Shown in pieces: positions 40,371 to 48,881 of a stretch of DNA of 64,000 nt. A program made the translations under genes and the position numbers. Numbering within the stretch: the first letter of the stretch is position 1; every line of letters starts with the position of its first letter. Below the pieces are notes generated by a model. It was not told where the DNA came from. It ran no database searches and saw nothing but the letters and a program-made list of their open reading frames with translations. Origin of the DNA: AC-32 sp963813435 (GTDB lineage Bacteria; Actinomycetota; Thermoleophilia; Gaiellales; Gaiellaceae); NCBI GenBank assembly GCA_963813435.1, contig CAWEYY010000003.1:1426001-1490000 (forward strand), given 5' to 3'.

Positions 40371-41065
40371 GCGACGCACCGCAGGCGCTGCAGGTCGAGG
40401 CGACCGGCGAGACCGTGGGCGAGGCGAAGTGGACGGCGCTGCGCGAGCTCGAGAAGCTCCAGCCCGCTCTCGACAAGGCCGCGGTCCAGTTCCAGGTCGT
40501 CTCCGAGGGCGAGCGAGGGCTGCTCGGCGTTGGGTACACGCCTGCGCGTGTGATCGCCACGGTCGACGCCGAGGCCGTCGTGGCTCCCGAGAGCGCGCCG
40601 GCGCCGGAGGACGAGAGCGACATCGCCGTCGAGGTGCGGGAGGTCGTCGAGCGGATGCTCGACGCGATCGGCGTTCGGGGACGGCTGGAGATCAGGGAGG
40701 ACGACGAGGTGCTGCAGGCGACGGTCGTCGGCCGCGAGCTCGGGCTCGTGATCGGGAAGCACGGGCAGACGATCGACGCGATCCAGTACCTCGTGAACGC
40801 GATCGTGTGGCGGGGCCACGGCGACGACCGCAAGCCGGTCGTCGTCGATGCGGCCGGCTACCGCGCGCGGCGGGACGCGACACTCGAGGGCCTCGCGGTG
40901 CGCAACGCCGAGCGGGTGATCTCGTCGGGCCAGGCAGTCGAGCTCGACCCGATGACGGCCGTCGAGCGCAAGACCGTGCACCTGCGCCTGAAGGAGTTTC
41001 CGGGCGTGACCACGCGCAGCGAGGGCACCGAGCCCAACCGCTACGTCGTGATCGACCCAGCTTGA
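40367..41065 (+). CDS. jag: KH/R3H RNA-binding protein Jag (KhpB)
   Basis: A 232-residue protein. The N-terminal Jag-N domain (about 8-55, GETVGEAKWTALRELE) is followed by an acidic linker, a type II KH domain (about 85-160, ELGLVIGKHGQTIDAIQYLV) and an R3H domain (about 170-232, AVELDPMTAVERKTVHLRL). In other Gram-positives KhpB regulates cell elongation and division through RNA binding. ATG 40367 overlaps the yidC stop; its stop overlaps rsmG as TTGA. Confidence 0.94.
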   Translation: MSDAPQALQVEATGETVGEAKWTALRELEKLQPALDKAAVQFQVVSEGERGLLGVGYTPARVIATVDAEAVVAPESAPAPEDESDIAVEVREVVERMLDAIGVRGRLEIREDDEVLQATVVGRELGLVIGKHGQTIDAIQYLVNAIVWRGHGDDRKPVVVDAAGYRARRDATLEGLAVRNAERVISSGQAVELDPMTAVERKTVHLRLKEFPGVTTRSEGTEPNRYVVIDPA

Positions 41066-41652
41066 CGGACGAGCGCCTCGAGCGCTGGCTCGAAGCCGTC
41101 ATCGCGACGCCCGGCCTCACGTCGATCCGCGACCGGGACGAGGCGCGGCGCGTGCATGTCGACGGCAGCCTGGCCGCACTCGAGCTCGTCAGGCGGTTCG
41201 AGGGCCCGATCGTGGACGTCGGGTCGGGAGGCGGCGCGCCGGGAATCCCGCTTGCCGCGGCGCTTCCGGAGCGGGAGGTGACGCTGCTCGAGTCGAACCG
41301 GCGCAGGTGCGACTTCCTGGAGCGATGGGCCGCGGAGCTCCCGAACCTGCGAGTTGTCTGCGGCCGGGTCGAAGAGCAGCCGGTCGACGTCTGGGGCGTG
41401 GCGCTCGCGAAGGCGCTCGCTCCGCCACCGGTCGCCGCAGAGTGGTGCTTGCCGCTGGTCGCTCCTGGCGGAGCGGCGATCCTGTTCGTGGGTCCCAGCG
41501 CCGACGCAGGCGCCGTCGAGAAGGCTGCCGGCCAGCTCGCCGCGGAGCTCTTGGACTCGCCGCCGGGATTCCTCGTCCTGCGGAAGCTCGGCCCGACACC
41601 TGCGGGCTTTCCGCGCCGTCCCGGGATCGCCAGGAAACGTCCGCTCGCGTAG
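41062..41652 (+). CDS. rsmG: 16S rRNA (guanine527-N7) methyltransferase
   Basis: A 196-residue SAM-dependent methyltransferase. The SAM-binding loop is IVDVGSGGGAPGIPLAAALP (about 50-69) and the family block LLESNRRRCDFLERWA follows. It is shorter than many RsmG at the N-terminus (usually 200-240). TTG 41062 overlaps the jag stop as TTGA. It lies upstream of parA, the classic order at bacterial origins. Confidence 0.93.
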   Translation: MTDERLERWLEAVIATPGLTSIRDRDEARRVHVDGSLAALELVRRFEGPIVDVGSGGGAPGIPLAAALPEREVTLLESNRRRCDFLERWAAELPNLRVVCGRVEEQPVDVWGVALAKALAPPPVAAEWCLPLVAPGGAAILFVGPSADAGAVEKAAGQLAAELLDSPPGFLVLRKLGPTPAGFPRRPGIARKRPLA

Positions 41653-41665
41653 CTAGCGTGGCCGT

Positions 41666-42421
41666 GTGCCCGGCCGGGTTTATGCGCTTGCCAATCAGAA
41701 GGGCGGAGTCGGCAAGACGACGACCGCGATCAACCTCGCCGCCTGCCTTGCGGAGGCGGGCGAGCGGACGCTCGTCGTCGATCTCGACCCCCAGGCGAAC
41801 GCCACCTCGGGTCTGGGCGAGAAGGCGAACGGGAGCTCGTCGCTCGACCTGCTCGACGGGATTCCGCTCGCGCGTCTCGCGAAGAAGACGCGCTTTCCGC
41901 GGCTCGAGCTCGTGCCCTCGAGGCCGGAGCTGGCCGCCGCGGCCGTCGAGCTGGCCCGGAGGCCCGACGGCGAGCGCTATCTGGCCGATGCCCTGTCAGG
42001 GGCCGGCGAGGGCTACTCGTTCGTGTTCGTCGACTGTCCGCCGTCGCTCGGCCCGCTGACCGTCAACGCGCTCGCCGCCGCCGACCGGGTGCTCGTCCCC
42101 GTGCAGGCCGAGTACTACGCGCTCGAGGGCCTGGGGCAGCTCGTCGGCTCGCTCGAGCTCGTCCGCTCGCGGCTGAACCCGCGGTTGGCTCTCGGCGGCG
42201 TGATCCTCACGATGGTCGACCGCCGGACGCGGCTGTCGGCAGACGTCTCCGCCGAGGTGCGCCGGCACTTCGGCGAGCTGGTGTTCCGCACGCCCGTGCC
42301 GCGCTCGGTGCGGGTTGCCGAGGCGCCCAGCCACGGCGAGCCCGTCACGACCTACGACCGCACGTCGGCCGGCGCCGACGCGTACTGGAAGGTGGCGATG
42401 GAGCTTGTCGGCCGTTCCTGA
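41666..42421 (+). CDS. parA: Chromosome partitioning ATPase ParA (Soj)
   Basis: A 251-residue ParA/MinD-type ATPase. It has a deviant Walker A NQKGGVGKTTTAINLAACLA near residues 10-29, Walker A' LVVDLDPQANATSGLG, and Walker B FVFVDCPPSLGPLTVNAL. There is no N-terminal DNA-binding extension, so it is the chromosomal short form. GTG 41666 is the start. parB overlaps its 3' end by 17 bases. Confidence 0.96.
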   Translation: MPGRVYALANQKGGVGKTTTAINLAACLAEAGERTLVVDLDPQANATSGLGEKANGSSSLDLLDGIPLARLAKKTRFPRLELVPSRPELAAAAVELARRPDGERYLADALSGAGEGYSFVFVDCPPSLGPLTVNALAAADRVLVPVQAEYYALEGLGQLVGSLELVRSRLNPRLALGGVILTMVDRRTRLSADVSAEVRRHFGELVFRTPVPRSVRVAEAPSHGEPVTTYDRTSAGADAYWKVAMELVGRS

Positions 42422-43250
42422 GAAGCGCCGCGGCCTCGGCCGGGGCCTGGAGGTGCTCGTCGGCGGGCCGGGTGAGCCGGAGCTGGCGCACCTTCCCGTC
42501 GAGACGATCCACGCGAACCCGCGCCAGCCGCGGAAGCGCTTCGACAGCGAGGCGACGAGCGCGCTGGCCGACTCGATCCGCGCGCAGGGGCTCGTACAGC
42601 CCGTCGTCGTGCGCCCGCGGAAGGCCGGCGGATACGAGCTGATCGCCGGCGAGCGCCGCTGGCGCGCTGCCCGGGAGGCGGGCGTTCCCACGGTGCCCGC
42701 GCTCGTGCGCGAGGCCGACGACCGCGACACGATCTTGCTCGGTCTCGTCGAGAACGTCGCGCGCGAGCAGCTGTCCGCGGTCGAGGAGGCCCGCGCCTAC
42801 GCGCTCCTCATGGACGAGTTCGAGCTCACGCTCGGCGAGCTCGGCGAACGCGTGGGCAAGGCGAAGCCGACCGTCTCCAACCGGCTGCGGCTCCTTGAGC
42901 TTCCGGACGACGTGCTCGCCCTCGTGGAGCGTGGCGAGCTGACCGAGGGTCACGCGCGCGCGGTCCTCGCGGTTCCCGACCAGGAAGGCCGCCGCCGGCT
43001 CGCGCGCAAGATCGTCCGTCGCGGGATGTCTGTGCGCAACGCCGAGCGGGCCGCCCGCTGGGCGGGTGCGAAGACGAAGCCGCGCAAGGCGCCGAAGGTG
43101 GATCCTGCGCTCGCCGAGCGAGCACGCAAGGCCGCGGAGCGCGCAACGGGCTTCCCCGCACGAATCCGGGCAGGGCACCTCGAGCTGGCTTTCGGCGACG
43201 AGGCCGAGCTCGAAGAGCTGGCCGAAGCGCTCGAGCGGCTCGTCGCCTAG
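42405..43250 (+). CDS. parB: Chromosome partitioning CTPase/DNA-binding protein ParB (Spo0J)
   Basis: A 281-residue parS-binding protein. After RRGLGRGLEVL it has the ParB/Srx CTP-binding domain with HANPRQPRKRFD and GERRWRAAREAGVPTVPALV, then the NVAREQLSAVEEARAY block. A helix-turn-helix follows (LTLGELGERVGKAKPTVSNR), and a C-terminal dimerisation region. TTG 42405 inside the parA 3' end is the only suitable initiator. No complete parS site was found in the window. Confidence 0.96.
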   Translation: MSAVPEKRRGLGRGLEVLVGGPGEPELAHLPVETIHANPRQPRKRFDSEATSALADSIRAQGLVQPVVVRPRKAGGYELIAGERRWRAAREAGVPTVPALVREADDRDTILLGLVENVAREQLSAVEEARAYALLMDEFELTLGELGERVGKAKPTVSNRLRLLELPDDVLALVERGELTEGHARAVLAVPDQEGRRRLARKIVRRGMSVRNAERAARWAGAKTKPRKAPKVDPALAERARKAAERATGFPARIRAGHLELAFGDEAELEELAEALERLVA

Positions 43251-43300
43251 GACGCAGTTCCCTCTGGCGCCGGAGCCGGCGTACACGTACAACTAGGGCA

Positions 43301-44821
43301 GTGAGGTTGCGTCGCCAGGGGGTACTCGGAGGGTTGTGCGTGCTTGTGCTCTGCCTGGTCCCGCACGCGCTGGCCGACGTGCAGCCGCACTTCGAGCAGA
43401 CCGCCGTGATCAGGGGCCTGACCAACCCCACCCAGGTGCGCTTCGCGCCCGACGGCAAAGTGTTCGTAGCCGAGAAGAGCGGGCTGATCCTGGAGTACTC
43501 GAGCCTCTCGGATCCGACTCCGACGACGTTCGCCGACCTGCGGACCGAGGTCGACGACTACTGGGATCGCGGGCTGCTCTCGATCGTGCTCGACCCTAAC
43601 TTCAGCGCTGCACACCCGTACATCTGGGCGCTCTTTACCTTCGACGCGCCGATCGGAGGGACTCCGCCGGTCTGGAACGACGCCTGCCCGGATCCACCGG
43701 GCCCGACGACCTTTGGCTGCGTGGTCAGCGGCCGCCTCGTGCGGCTGACGGCCAACGCCTCGCTTGACCAGGCGGTGCCGGGCTCCGAGCTGGATCTCCT
43801 CGACGGCTGGTGCCAGCAGTTCCCGAGCCACTCGGTCGGAGACCTTGCGTTCGGGTCGGACGGCTCGCTGTATGTCAGCGGCGGCGACGGCGCGAACTTC
43901 TTCGTCGTCGACGCCGGCCGGGACAACAACGCCTGCAATGACCCCGACGACGAGGGAGGCGCGCTCCGCTCGCAGAGCCTGCTCCGAAAGCCCGGCGAGC
44001 CGGCGCTTCTGAACGGCTCGATTCTTCGAGTCAACCCCGCCACGGGCGCGGCGATGCCCGGCAACCCGCTCGCCGGGAGCGCCGATCCGGTCGCCCGGCG
44101 CATCGTCGCCTCGGGGCTTCGCAACCCGTTTCGCTTCACCATGCGCCCGGGTACCAACGAGCTCTGGATCGGCGACGTCGGTTGGGGTGACTGGGAGGAG
44201 ATCGACCGGATTCCCTCGGGGAGCGACGCGACGATGGAGAACTTCGGCTGGCCATGTTACGAGGGCGCGAATCCTCAGCCGGGCTACCAGAGCGCCAACA
44301 TCCCGATCTGCACCCTCCTCTACAACACGCCCGGGGCCGTCACTCCTCCGTACTACACCTACAACCACACCGCCTTCGTCGTGCCAGGGGAGCAGTGCTC
44401 TCCCGGCTCGAGCTCGATCTCCGGGCTGGCCTTCTACAACGGCGGTCCGTATCCGACCGCGTACGACGGTGCCCTCTTCTTCGCGGACTACTCGCGGACG
44501 TGCGTCTGGGTGATGTTCCCCGGCGCGAACGGCCTCCCTGATCCCGGAAACATCCAGACCTTCATTGCGCGTGCCGCAGCGCCCGTCGACCTCGAGATCG
44601 GTCCCGACGGCAACCTCTACTACGCGGATCTCGACGGCGGGACGATCGAGCGGATCCGCTACTTCGCGAACGACCTGATTCCCACCGCCGAGGCCACGGC
44701 GACACCCGACGAGCGGGGACAATCCGTTGACCGTCCAGTTCGACGGAAGCGGCTCCAGCGACCCCGACCCCGGCGATGTTCTGACGTATCACTGGGACTT
44801 CGGCGACGGACAGAGCGATGA
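43301..44821 (+). CDS. Secreted glucose/sorbosone dehydrogenase-like protein, 5' part of a frameshifted gene
   Basis: The first 470 residues form an exported beta-propeller of the PQQ-dependent sugar dehydrogenase family. There is a signal peptide at 1-25, then GLTNPTQVRFAPDGKVFVAE, GLRNPFRFTMRPGTNELWIG and APVDLEIGPDGNLYYADLDG. After TATP near residue 469 the frame changes and the last 35 residues are basic and non-homologous. The PKD domain that should follow continues one frame over, indicating one extra base at about 44708. GTG 43301 is the start. The real product is either truncated or, if this is a sequence error, fused to the next entry. Confidence 0.85.
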   Translation: MRLRRQGVLGGLCVLVLCLVPHALADVQPHFEQTAVIRGLTNPTQVRFAPDGKVFVAEKSGLILEYSSLSDPTPTTFADLRTEVDDYWDRGLLSIVLDPNFSAAHPYIWALFTFDAPIGGTPPVWNDACPDPPGPTTFGCVVSGRLVRLTANASLDQAVPGSELDLLDGWCQQFPSHSVGDLAFGSDGSLYVSGGDGANFFVVDAGRDNNACNDPDDEGGALRSQSLLRKPGEPALLNGSILRVNPATGAAMPGNPLAGSADPVARRIVASGLRNPFRFTMRPGTNELWIGDVGWGDWEEIDRIPSGSDATMENFGWPCYEGANPQPGYQSANIPICTLLYNTPGAVTPPYYTYNHTAFVVPGEQCSPGSSSISGLAFYNGGPYPTAYDGALFFADYSRTCVWVMFPGANGLPDPGNIQTFIARAAAPVDLEIGPDGNLYYADLDGGTIERIRYFANDLIPTAEATATPDERGQSVDRPVRRKRLQRPRPRRCSDVSLGLRRRTER

Positions 44822-45875
44822 CTCCGGGCCGGTGCCGAACCCCCACGTCTACGAGAACCCGGGGATCTACACCGCACGGCTCACGGTGACCGACCAGCAG
44901 GGCGCTACGAACACGAGCGACCCGATGGCGATCTCCGTGGCCGACACGCTGCCGGCGCCGAAGATCCTGACTCCGTCTGCGTCGACGACGTGGAAGGTGG
45001 GCGACAAGATCAACTTCTCGGGCCAGGCCGACGACGAGCAGGACGGCCCGCTCCCTGACTCGGCCCTGACCTGGACGCTGATCCTTCACCACTGCCCGTC
45101 GAACTGCCACACGCACGTCGTCCAGAGCTTCACCGGCACGGCGAGCGGGTCGTTCTTTGCTCCGGACCATGACTACCCGTCATATCTCGAGCTCCAGCTC
45201 AAGGCGACCGACTCGGGCGGCAACTCCGCGACGACCTCGGTCAACCTGCAACCGAAGACGTCGACGCTCTCCTTCGACTCCTCGCCGCGAGGGGTGAAGC
45301 TGGTCGTGGGCCCGACTCCGGGGACGACACCGTTCCAGCGCACGGTCATTCTCGGCTCGAGGAACACGATCAGCGCGCCGCAGTCACAGGCGCTCGGCCC
45401 GCACGGGCTGGAGTTCGTCGGCTGGTCGGACGGCAGGCCCGCAAGTCACGACGTGATCGCCTCGACTACACAGGCCTCGTACACGGCGACCTACCGCGAC
45501 GACGTCGCGCCACTGGTCGGGATCACCTCGCCGGCCCTGGGGACGCGGCTGGGCGGGCGTGTGTCGGTGAAGGTGGCCGCGACTGACGACACCGGCGTCG
45601 CCGGGGTGCAGCTGAAGCTGGACGGGACTTCGCTCGGCCCCGAGCTGAAGCGCGCGCCGTACACGCTTCGCTGGCGCACGAGCCTCGCGCGAGTCGGCCC
45701 GCACACGCTTATCGCTTCCGCGCGGGATGCCGCCGGCAACGTCACCACGTCGGCGCCCGTCCGCGTGACGGTGTTCAATCCTTCGAAGAAGCCTTCGGGG
45801 ATGCTGCGCGTTACTCCTCGCCGGACCCCGCGGCTCCTCCGGCTGCCGGGCTGGCTGTTCGTCCGCTGGCGCTGA
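44727..45875 (+). CDS. PKD/Ig-like domain 3' part of the frameshifted dehydrogenase gene
   Basis: This 382-residue open frame starts at an internal TTG and encodes a PKD domain (TVQFDGSGSSDPDPGD, YHWDFGDGQSDDSG). Another beta-sandwich follows, then a bacterial Ig-like repeat (GITSPALGTRLGGRVSVKVA, then VGPHTLIASARDAAGN) and a basic hydrophobic tail. It has no signal peptide or ribosome-binding site of its own. The frame continues upstream without a stop to about 44709, where TSGDNPLTVQF would directly extend the preceding TATP of the 5' part. It is best read as the C-terminal half of one secreted protein. Confidence 0.8.
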   Translation: MTVQFDGSGSSDPDPGDVLTYHWDFGDGQSDDSGPVPNPHVYENPGIYTARLTVTDQQGATNTSDPMAISVADTLPAPKILTPSASTTWKVGDKINFSGQADDEQDGPLPDSALTWTLILHHCPSNCHTHVVQSFTGTASGSFFAPDHDYPSYLELQLKATDSGGNSATTSVNLQPKTSTLSFDSSPRGVKLVVGPTPGTTPFQRTVILGSRNTISAPQSQALGPHGLEFVGWSDGRPASHDVIASTTQASYTATYRDDVAPLVGITSPALGTRLGGRVSVKVAATDDTGVAGVQLKLDGTSLGPELKRAPYTLRWRTSLARVGPHTLIASARDAAGNVTTSAPVRVTVFNPSKKPSGMLRVTPRRTPRLLRLPGWLFVRWR

Positions 45876-45906
45876 CGTCGGAGCCGTCGGTGACGGCGCG
45901 CCAAAG

Positions 45907-45980
45907 TGGGCGATCGTGGATTCGAACCACGGACCTCCGCCTTATCAGAGCGGCGCTCTAACCGACTGAGCTAATCGCCC
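45907..45980 (-). tRNA. tRNA-Ile (anticodon GAT)
   Basis: A 74-nucleotide cloverleaf on the minus strand. Acceptor GGGCGAT pairs with ATCGCCC, the D arm is TAGCTCAGTCGG, the anticodon stem CCGCT/GGCGG frames loop CTGATAA (anticodon GAT), and the T arm is CGTGG-TTCGAAT-CCACG with discriminator A. CCA is not encoded. Confidence 0.97.
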
Positions 45981-46058
45981 GGGGCGCCCAGTCTAGCGGC
46001 CCTTTTAGGGGATGCGGGCGGCTGCTCGGGTGCCGACAACCGTTCTAGAACTGCGGCA

Positions 46059-46244
46059 ATGAAAATCGGTGACCTCGTCCTCTTCCACGGCCGAGCCTTC
46101 TACCTGCGCGGGCTCGATCCGATGAGCGTGCCTGACCGGCGCGCCATTCTCGAGGACCCTGAAACCGGCCGAGAAGTCCGCGTTCCGCTCGACGATGTGG
46201 AGCCGCGGCCACCAGCGCGCTGCCCGCATCGCGCCGGAGGTTGA
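46059..46244 (+). CDS. Small hypothetical protein
   Basis: A 61-residue acidic/basic mixed protein beginning MKIGDLVLFHGRAFYLRGLD. Its first 45 residues look like a small beta-barrel (Val/Leu alternation, DPETGREVRVPLDDVE) resembling KOW/SH3-like modules, but I do not recognise the family. There is no clear ribosome-binding site. Codon use matches neighbours. It lies between the tRNA and the nuclease gene, and could be non-coding. Confidence 0.5.
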   Translation: MKIGDLVLFHGRAFYLRGLDPMSVPDRRAILEDPETGREVRVPLDDVEPRPPARCPHRAGG

Positions 46245-46287
46245 CCGGCTACCCTGAGGCTATGATCGGACCCGGGGACGAGGCCTG

Positions 46288-46788
46288 ATGCACGAGATGG
46301 TCATCTACGGGGTGAGCTTCGACCTGGTCGGGAAGCAGCCGATCGTCCTTCTGAAGACCGCCGATGGAAACAAGTTCCTCCCGATCTGGATCGGGCACCC
46401 GGAGGCGGCCGCGATCCTGATGAAGCTCCAGGGCGCGTCGACGCCGCGGCCGATGACGCACGACCTCGTCACCGAGATGCTCAGCCAGCTCGACGCCCAG
46501 GTGGTCCGGATCACCGTGACCGAGCTGAAGGAGAACACCTTCTACGCGAGCATCACCGTCCAGCAGAACGGCTCCGAGATCGAGATCGACTCGCGGCCGT
46601 CCGACGCGATCGCTCTCGCGGTCCGCGCCGACGCGCCGATCTTCGCCGCGGAAGAGGTGATCGAGGAGTCCGCGATCGAGTTCGAGGGCGAGGACATCAA
46701 CGAGGAGGAGATCGTCTCCGAGTTCAAGCAGTTCCTCGAGAACGTCACGCCCGACGAGTTCGCCGAGGCGAACGGCGAAGAGGCCTAG
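46288..46788 (+). CDS. Bifunctional nuclease family (BFN/DUF151) protein
   Basis: A 166-residue cytoplasmic protein. The BFN domain fills residues 1-140, with LPIWIGHPEAAAILMKLQGA, the PMTHDLVTEML helix and the signature SRPSDAIALAVR near 108-119. A UVR-like acidic tail EEEIVSEFKQFLENVTPDEF follows. Plant and bacterial relatives have been reported to have RNase and DNase activity, but the role in bacteria is unclear. The stop region overlaps the convergent chorismate mutase gene by 4 bases. Confidence 0.92.
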   Translation: MHEMVIYGVSFDLVGKQPIVLLKTADGNKFLPIWIGHPEAAAILMKLQGASTPRPMTHDLVTEMLSQLDAQVVRITVTELKENTFYASITVQQNGSEIEIDSRPSDAIALAVRADAPIFAAEEVIEESAIEFEGEDINEEEIVSEFKQFLENVTPDEFAEANGEEA

Positions 46789-47063
46789 GTCCCCCGCTCG
46801 ACCTCGCGCTTGGTCAGGTCGAGGATCTCCTCCATGATCTCGCGCAGCCCCTCCGCCGAGAGCGGGCCGCGGTTGGCGCGGGAGAGGTACTGCATCATCC
46901 ACTCCTCGCGCTCGGGGTCGACGAACGAGATCCCGCGCGATTCCTTGTAGCTCTTCAGCCTCGCGACGAGCTTGAGACGCGCGTTGATCGCTTCGATGAT
47001 CGCGCGGTCGTTGTCCGAGATCTGCTCGCGCAGCTGCTTGATCAGGGGGTCCTGCTCGCTCAT
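46785..47063 (-). CDS. Chorismate mutase, AroQ class
   Basis: A 92-residue all-helical mutase that converts chorismate to prephenate for Phe/Tyr synthesis. It has IKQLREQISDNDRAIIEAIN, the active-site Arg/Lys in ARLKLVARLKSYKESRG, and DPEREEWMM. ATG 47063 overlaps the upstream gene stop as ATGA. It has no fused dehydrogenase or dehydratase domain. Confidence 0.9.
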   Translation of the reverse strand: MSEQDPLIKQLREQISDNDRAIIEAINARLKLVARLKSYKESRGISFVDPEREEWMMQYLSRANRGPLSAEGLREIMEEILDLTKREVERGT

Positions 47064-47461
47064 GGTCGCCCCTGCAGCTTGACGTAAACCGGCTTCGCGC
47101 TGCCGTGCATGGTGAGCATCCGGTACGGGTACGTCACCCGGGCCGTGACCTTTTCGCCCAGCGCGGGCGTCTGCTCGCGGGCGTAGACGTAGATGCCGCG
47201 GCGCCGCTCGACGACGCGCTTGATCCGGAGGGAGTACCCCGTGCTCGAGCGTGGGCCGAGCGCGATGACGACCACCTGGTCGCGGTCCCAGTTCAGGCGC
47301 GGCGGCCTCGGTGCGCGGCCGGGCATGGCGCTGGAGAGCATTCGCTCGAACGACCCGCGCGAGTGGTAGACGCCGAGCGCCTTGTGCGCGAACTCGACGC
47401 GGCCGAAGCTCGAGGTCACGTCGCGGTACGGGACCGGCTTCTCGCCGCCCGTCCCCCACAC
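47060..47461 (-). CDS. PrcB_C-like protein, start uncertain
   Basis: The 133 residues from GTG 47461 contain a domain like the C-terminal PrcB protease-complex domain: DQVVVIALGPRSSTGYSLRI, then KVTARVTYPYRMLTMHG. The same frame continues upstream with no stop and encodes a hydrophobic stretch (AWAAIVAVLALAAAGWLVY) ending just before the GTG, which looks like a signal anchor. No ATG/GTG/TTG lies between that stretch and the in-frame stop, so a non-canonical start such as CTG 47500 is possible. It lies 64 bases after the L,D-transpeptidase gene. Confidence 0.75.
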   Translation of the reverse strand: MWGTGGEKPVPYRDVTSSFGRVEFAHKALGVYHSRGSFERMLSSAMPGRAPRPPRLNWDRDQVVVIALGPRSSTGYSLRIKRVVERRRGIYVYAREQTPALGEKVTARVTYPYRMLTMHGSAKPVYVKLQGRP

Positions 47462-47525
47462 CTGCGTGTAGACGAGCCAGCCCGCGGCCGCGAGCGCCAG
47501 GACGGCGACGATCGCGGCCCAGGCC

Positions 47526-48863
47526 CTAGTAGATGCAGACCGTCGTGCCGTAGTCGATCAGGGAGTACACGCGCGGCGCGACCCAGAGCGGGATGCGGAC
47601 GCAGCCGTGGCTCGCAGGGTACGGCGGAACGCTGTGGTAGCCGTGGATGGCGAACGCGCCGACAAAGAACGACGAGTAGTACATCTCCTTGGCGTTGAAA
47701 CCCGGCACCTTGCTGTAGACGTGCCAGGTTCCGACCGGCGTGTTGCCCGTTGCCCCGGTCGACACGGGGACGATCAGCGTCACGCGCCCGTTCCGGACGA
47801 CGAACAGCACCTGCCGCTCCTTGCTCGCCTCGACGTGGGTGCCGCCGTAGCGCGGGACGGGGACCGTCTCCGCGTTGAGCTCTCGCCAGAAGCGAAGGTC
47901 AGTCGTTCCGGTCCGCGGGAGGTTGTGAAGCTTCTGGAAGGCGACGACCGCGTCGGAGGTGTCGACGCCGTAGTAGCCGTCGACCCGGGCGAGCGCGTAG
48001 TGGAGCTCGTTCAGCCGCTTCTCGAGCCCGTAGACGCTCGGGCCGGCGCTCCCGATCCGCAGTGACGGCACGAAGACCGTGCGCGTGAGTAGCCGCCGGT
48101 TGGCCGCGAAGCCCTGCGCGGGAGCGATCGAGACGAGGACGCGGTAGGTCGTCGAGCGGTTCGTGCCGAGGCCGATTCGCAGCCGGCCTTGACCGGTGCG
48201 TGTCGCGAGCAGCCGCCCGGAGCGCCAGACGCGGACCGTGAGCGTCCCGGCGCCGACGGGCCGCTCACGGGCGTTCAGCGCCAGGGGCTGCCCGACCCGT
48301 CCCGAGCCGACGAAGGCCGTGTCGAGCCCCGGGCGGACGGCGAGCGTGACCGGATTCGAGACGACGTCTCCGTAGCGAACCGTGTACTGCGCGCCAGGGC
48401 CCCCGACCCGGCCTCGCAGCGTGAAGCGCCCTCCGCGGCGGGTCTTGCCGCTCCCGAGCCTCACGCCGTCGCGGTAGAGCACGACGGGAACGCCCTTGAG
48501 TCCGGGGACGAGCCGGCCGTGGAAGCGCAGGCGCTGCTGGTAACGGCCGACGTGCGGGTTGGCGAGCGCCAGGCCCAGCGAGACGACCGACACCTCGCCC
48601 TGCGCGGACTCGCCTCCGGCCGTCGCGGTGACGCGCGCGGTGTACGAGCCGGCCGCGTAGACGTGGGTGACCACCGCTCCGTCGGCGGTCGTGCCGTCGC
48701 CGAGGTCCCAGTGGTACGTGGCTGCGTCCCCGCTCGCGGTGAGCGTCACGCTCAACGGCGCCGCGCCTCTCGCAGGCGTGGCCTGGGCGCTCACGGCCGG
48801 CGGCGACGCGTGTGCCGCAGGGACGAACGCGAGAGCCAGAACGAGGATCAGGGCGCGCCGCAC
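47526..48863 (-). CDS. Secreted L,D-transpeptidase (YkuD) with PKD and peptidoglycan-binding domains
   Basis: A 445-residue exported enzyme that makes 3-3 peptidoglycan crosslinks or attaches proteins. The signal peptide is 1-19. The PKD domain (about 22-95) has YHWDLGDGTTADGAVVTHVY. Ig-like repeats follow, then a PG_binding_1 domain (about 275-330, GPSVYGLEKRLNELHY). The C-terminal YkuD domain has the catalytic Cys in YPASHGCVRIPL (about residue 421) and HGYHSVPP. GTG 48863 is the start. Confidence 0.93.
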   Translation of the reverse strand: MRRALILVLALAFVPAAHASPPAVSAQATPARGAAPLSVTLTASGDAATYHWDLGDGTTADGAVVTHVYAAGSYTARVTATAGGESAQGEVSVVSLGLALANPHVGRYQQRLRFHGRLVPGLKGVPVVLYRDGVRLGSGKTRRGGRFTLRGRVGGPGAQYTVRYGDVVSNPVTLAVRPGLDTAFVGSGRVGQPLALNARERPVGAGTLTVRVWRSGRLLATRTGQGRLRIGLGTNRSTTYRVLVSIAPAQGFAANRRLLTRTVFVPSLRIGSAGPSVYGLEKRLNELHYALARVDGYYGVDTSDAVVAFQKLHNLPRTGTTDLRFWRELNAETVPVPRYGGTHVEASKERQVLFVVRNGRVTLIVPVSTGATGNTPVGTWHVYSKVPGFNAKEMYYSSFFVGAFAIHGYHSVPPYPASHGCVRIPLWVAPRVYSLIDYGTTVCIY

Positions 48864-48881
48864 GCGCGCGAGGATACCGGC

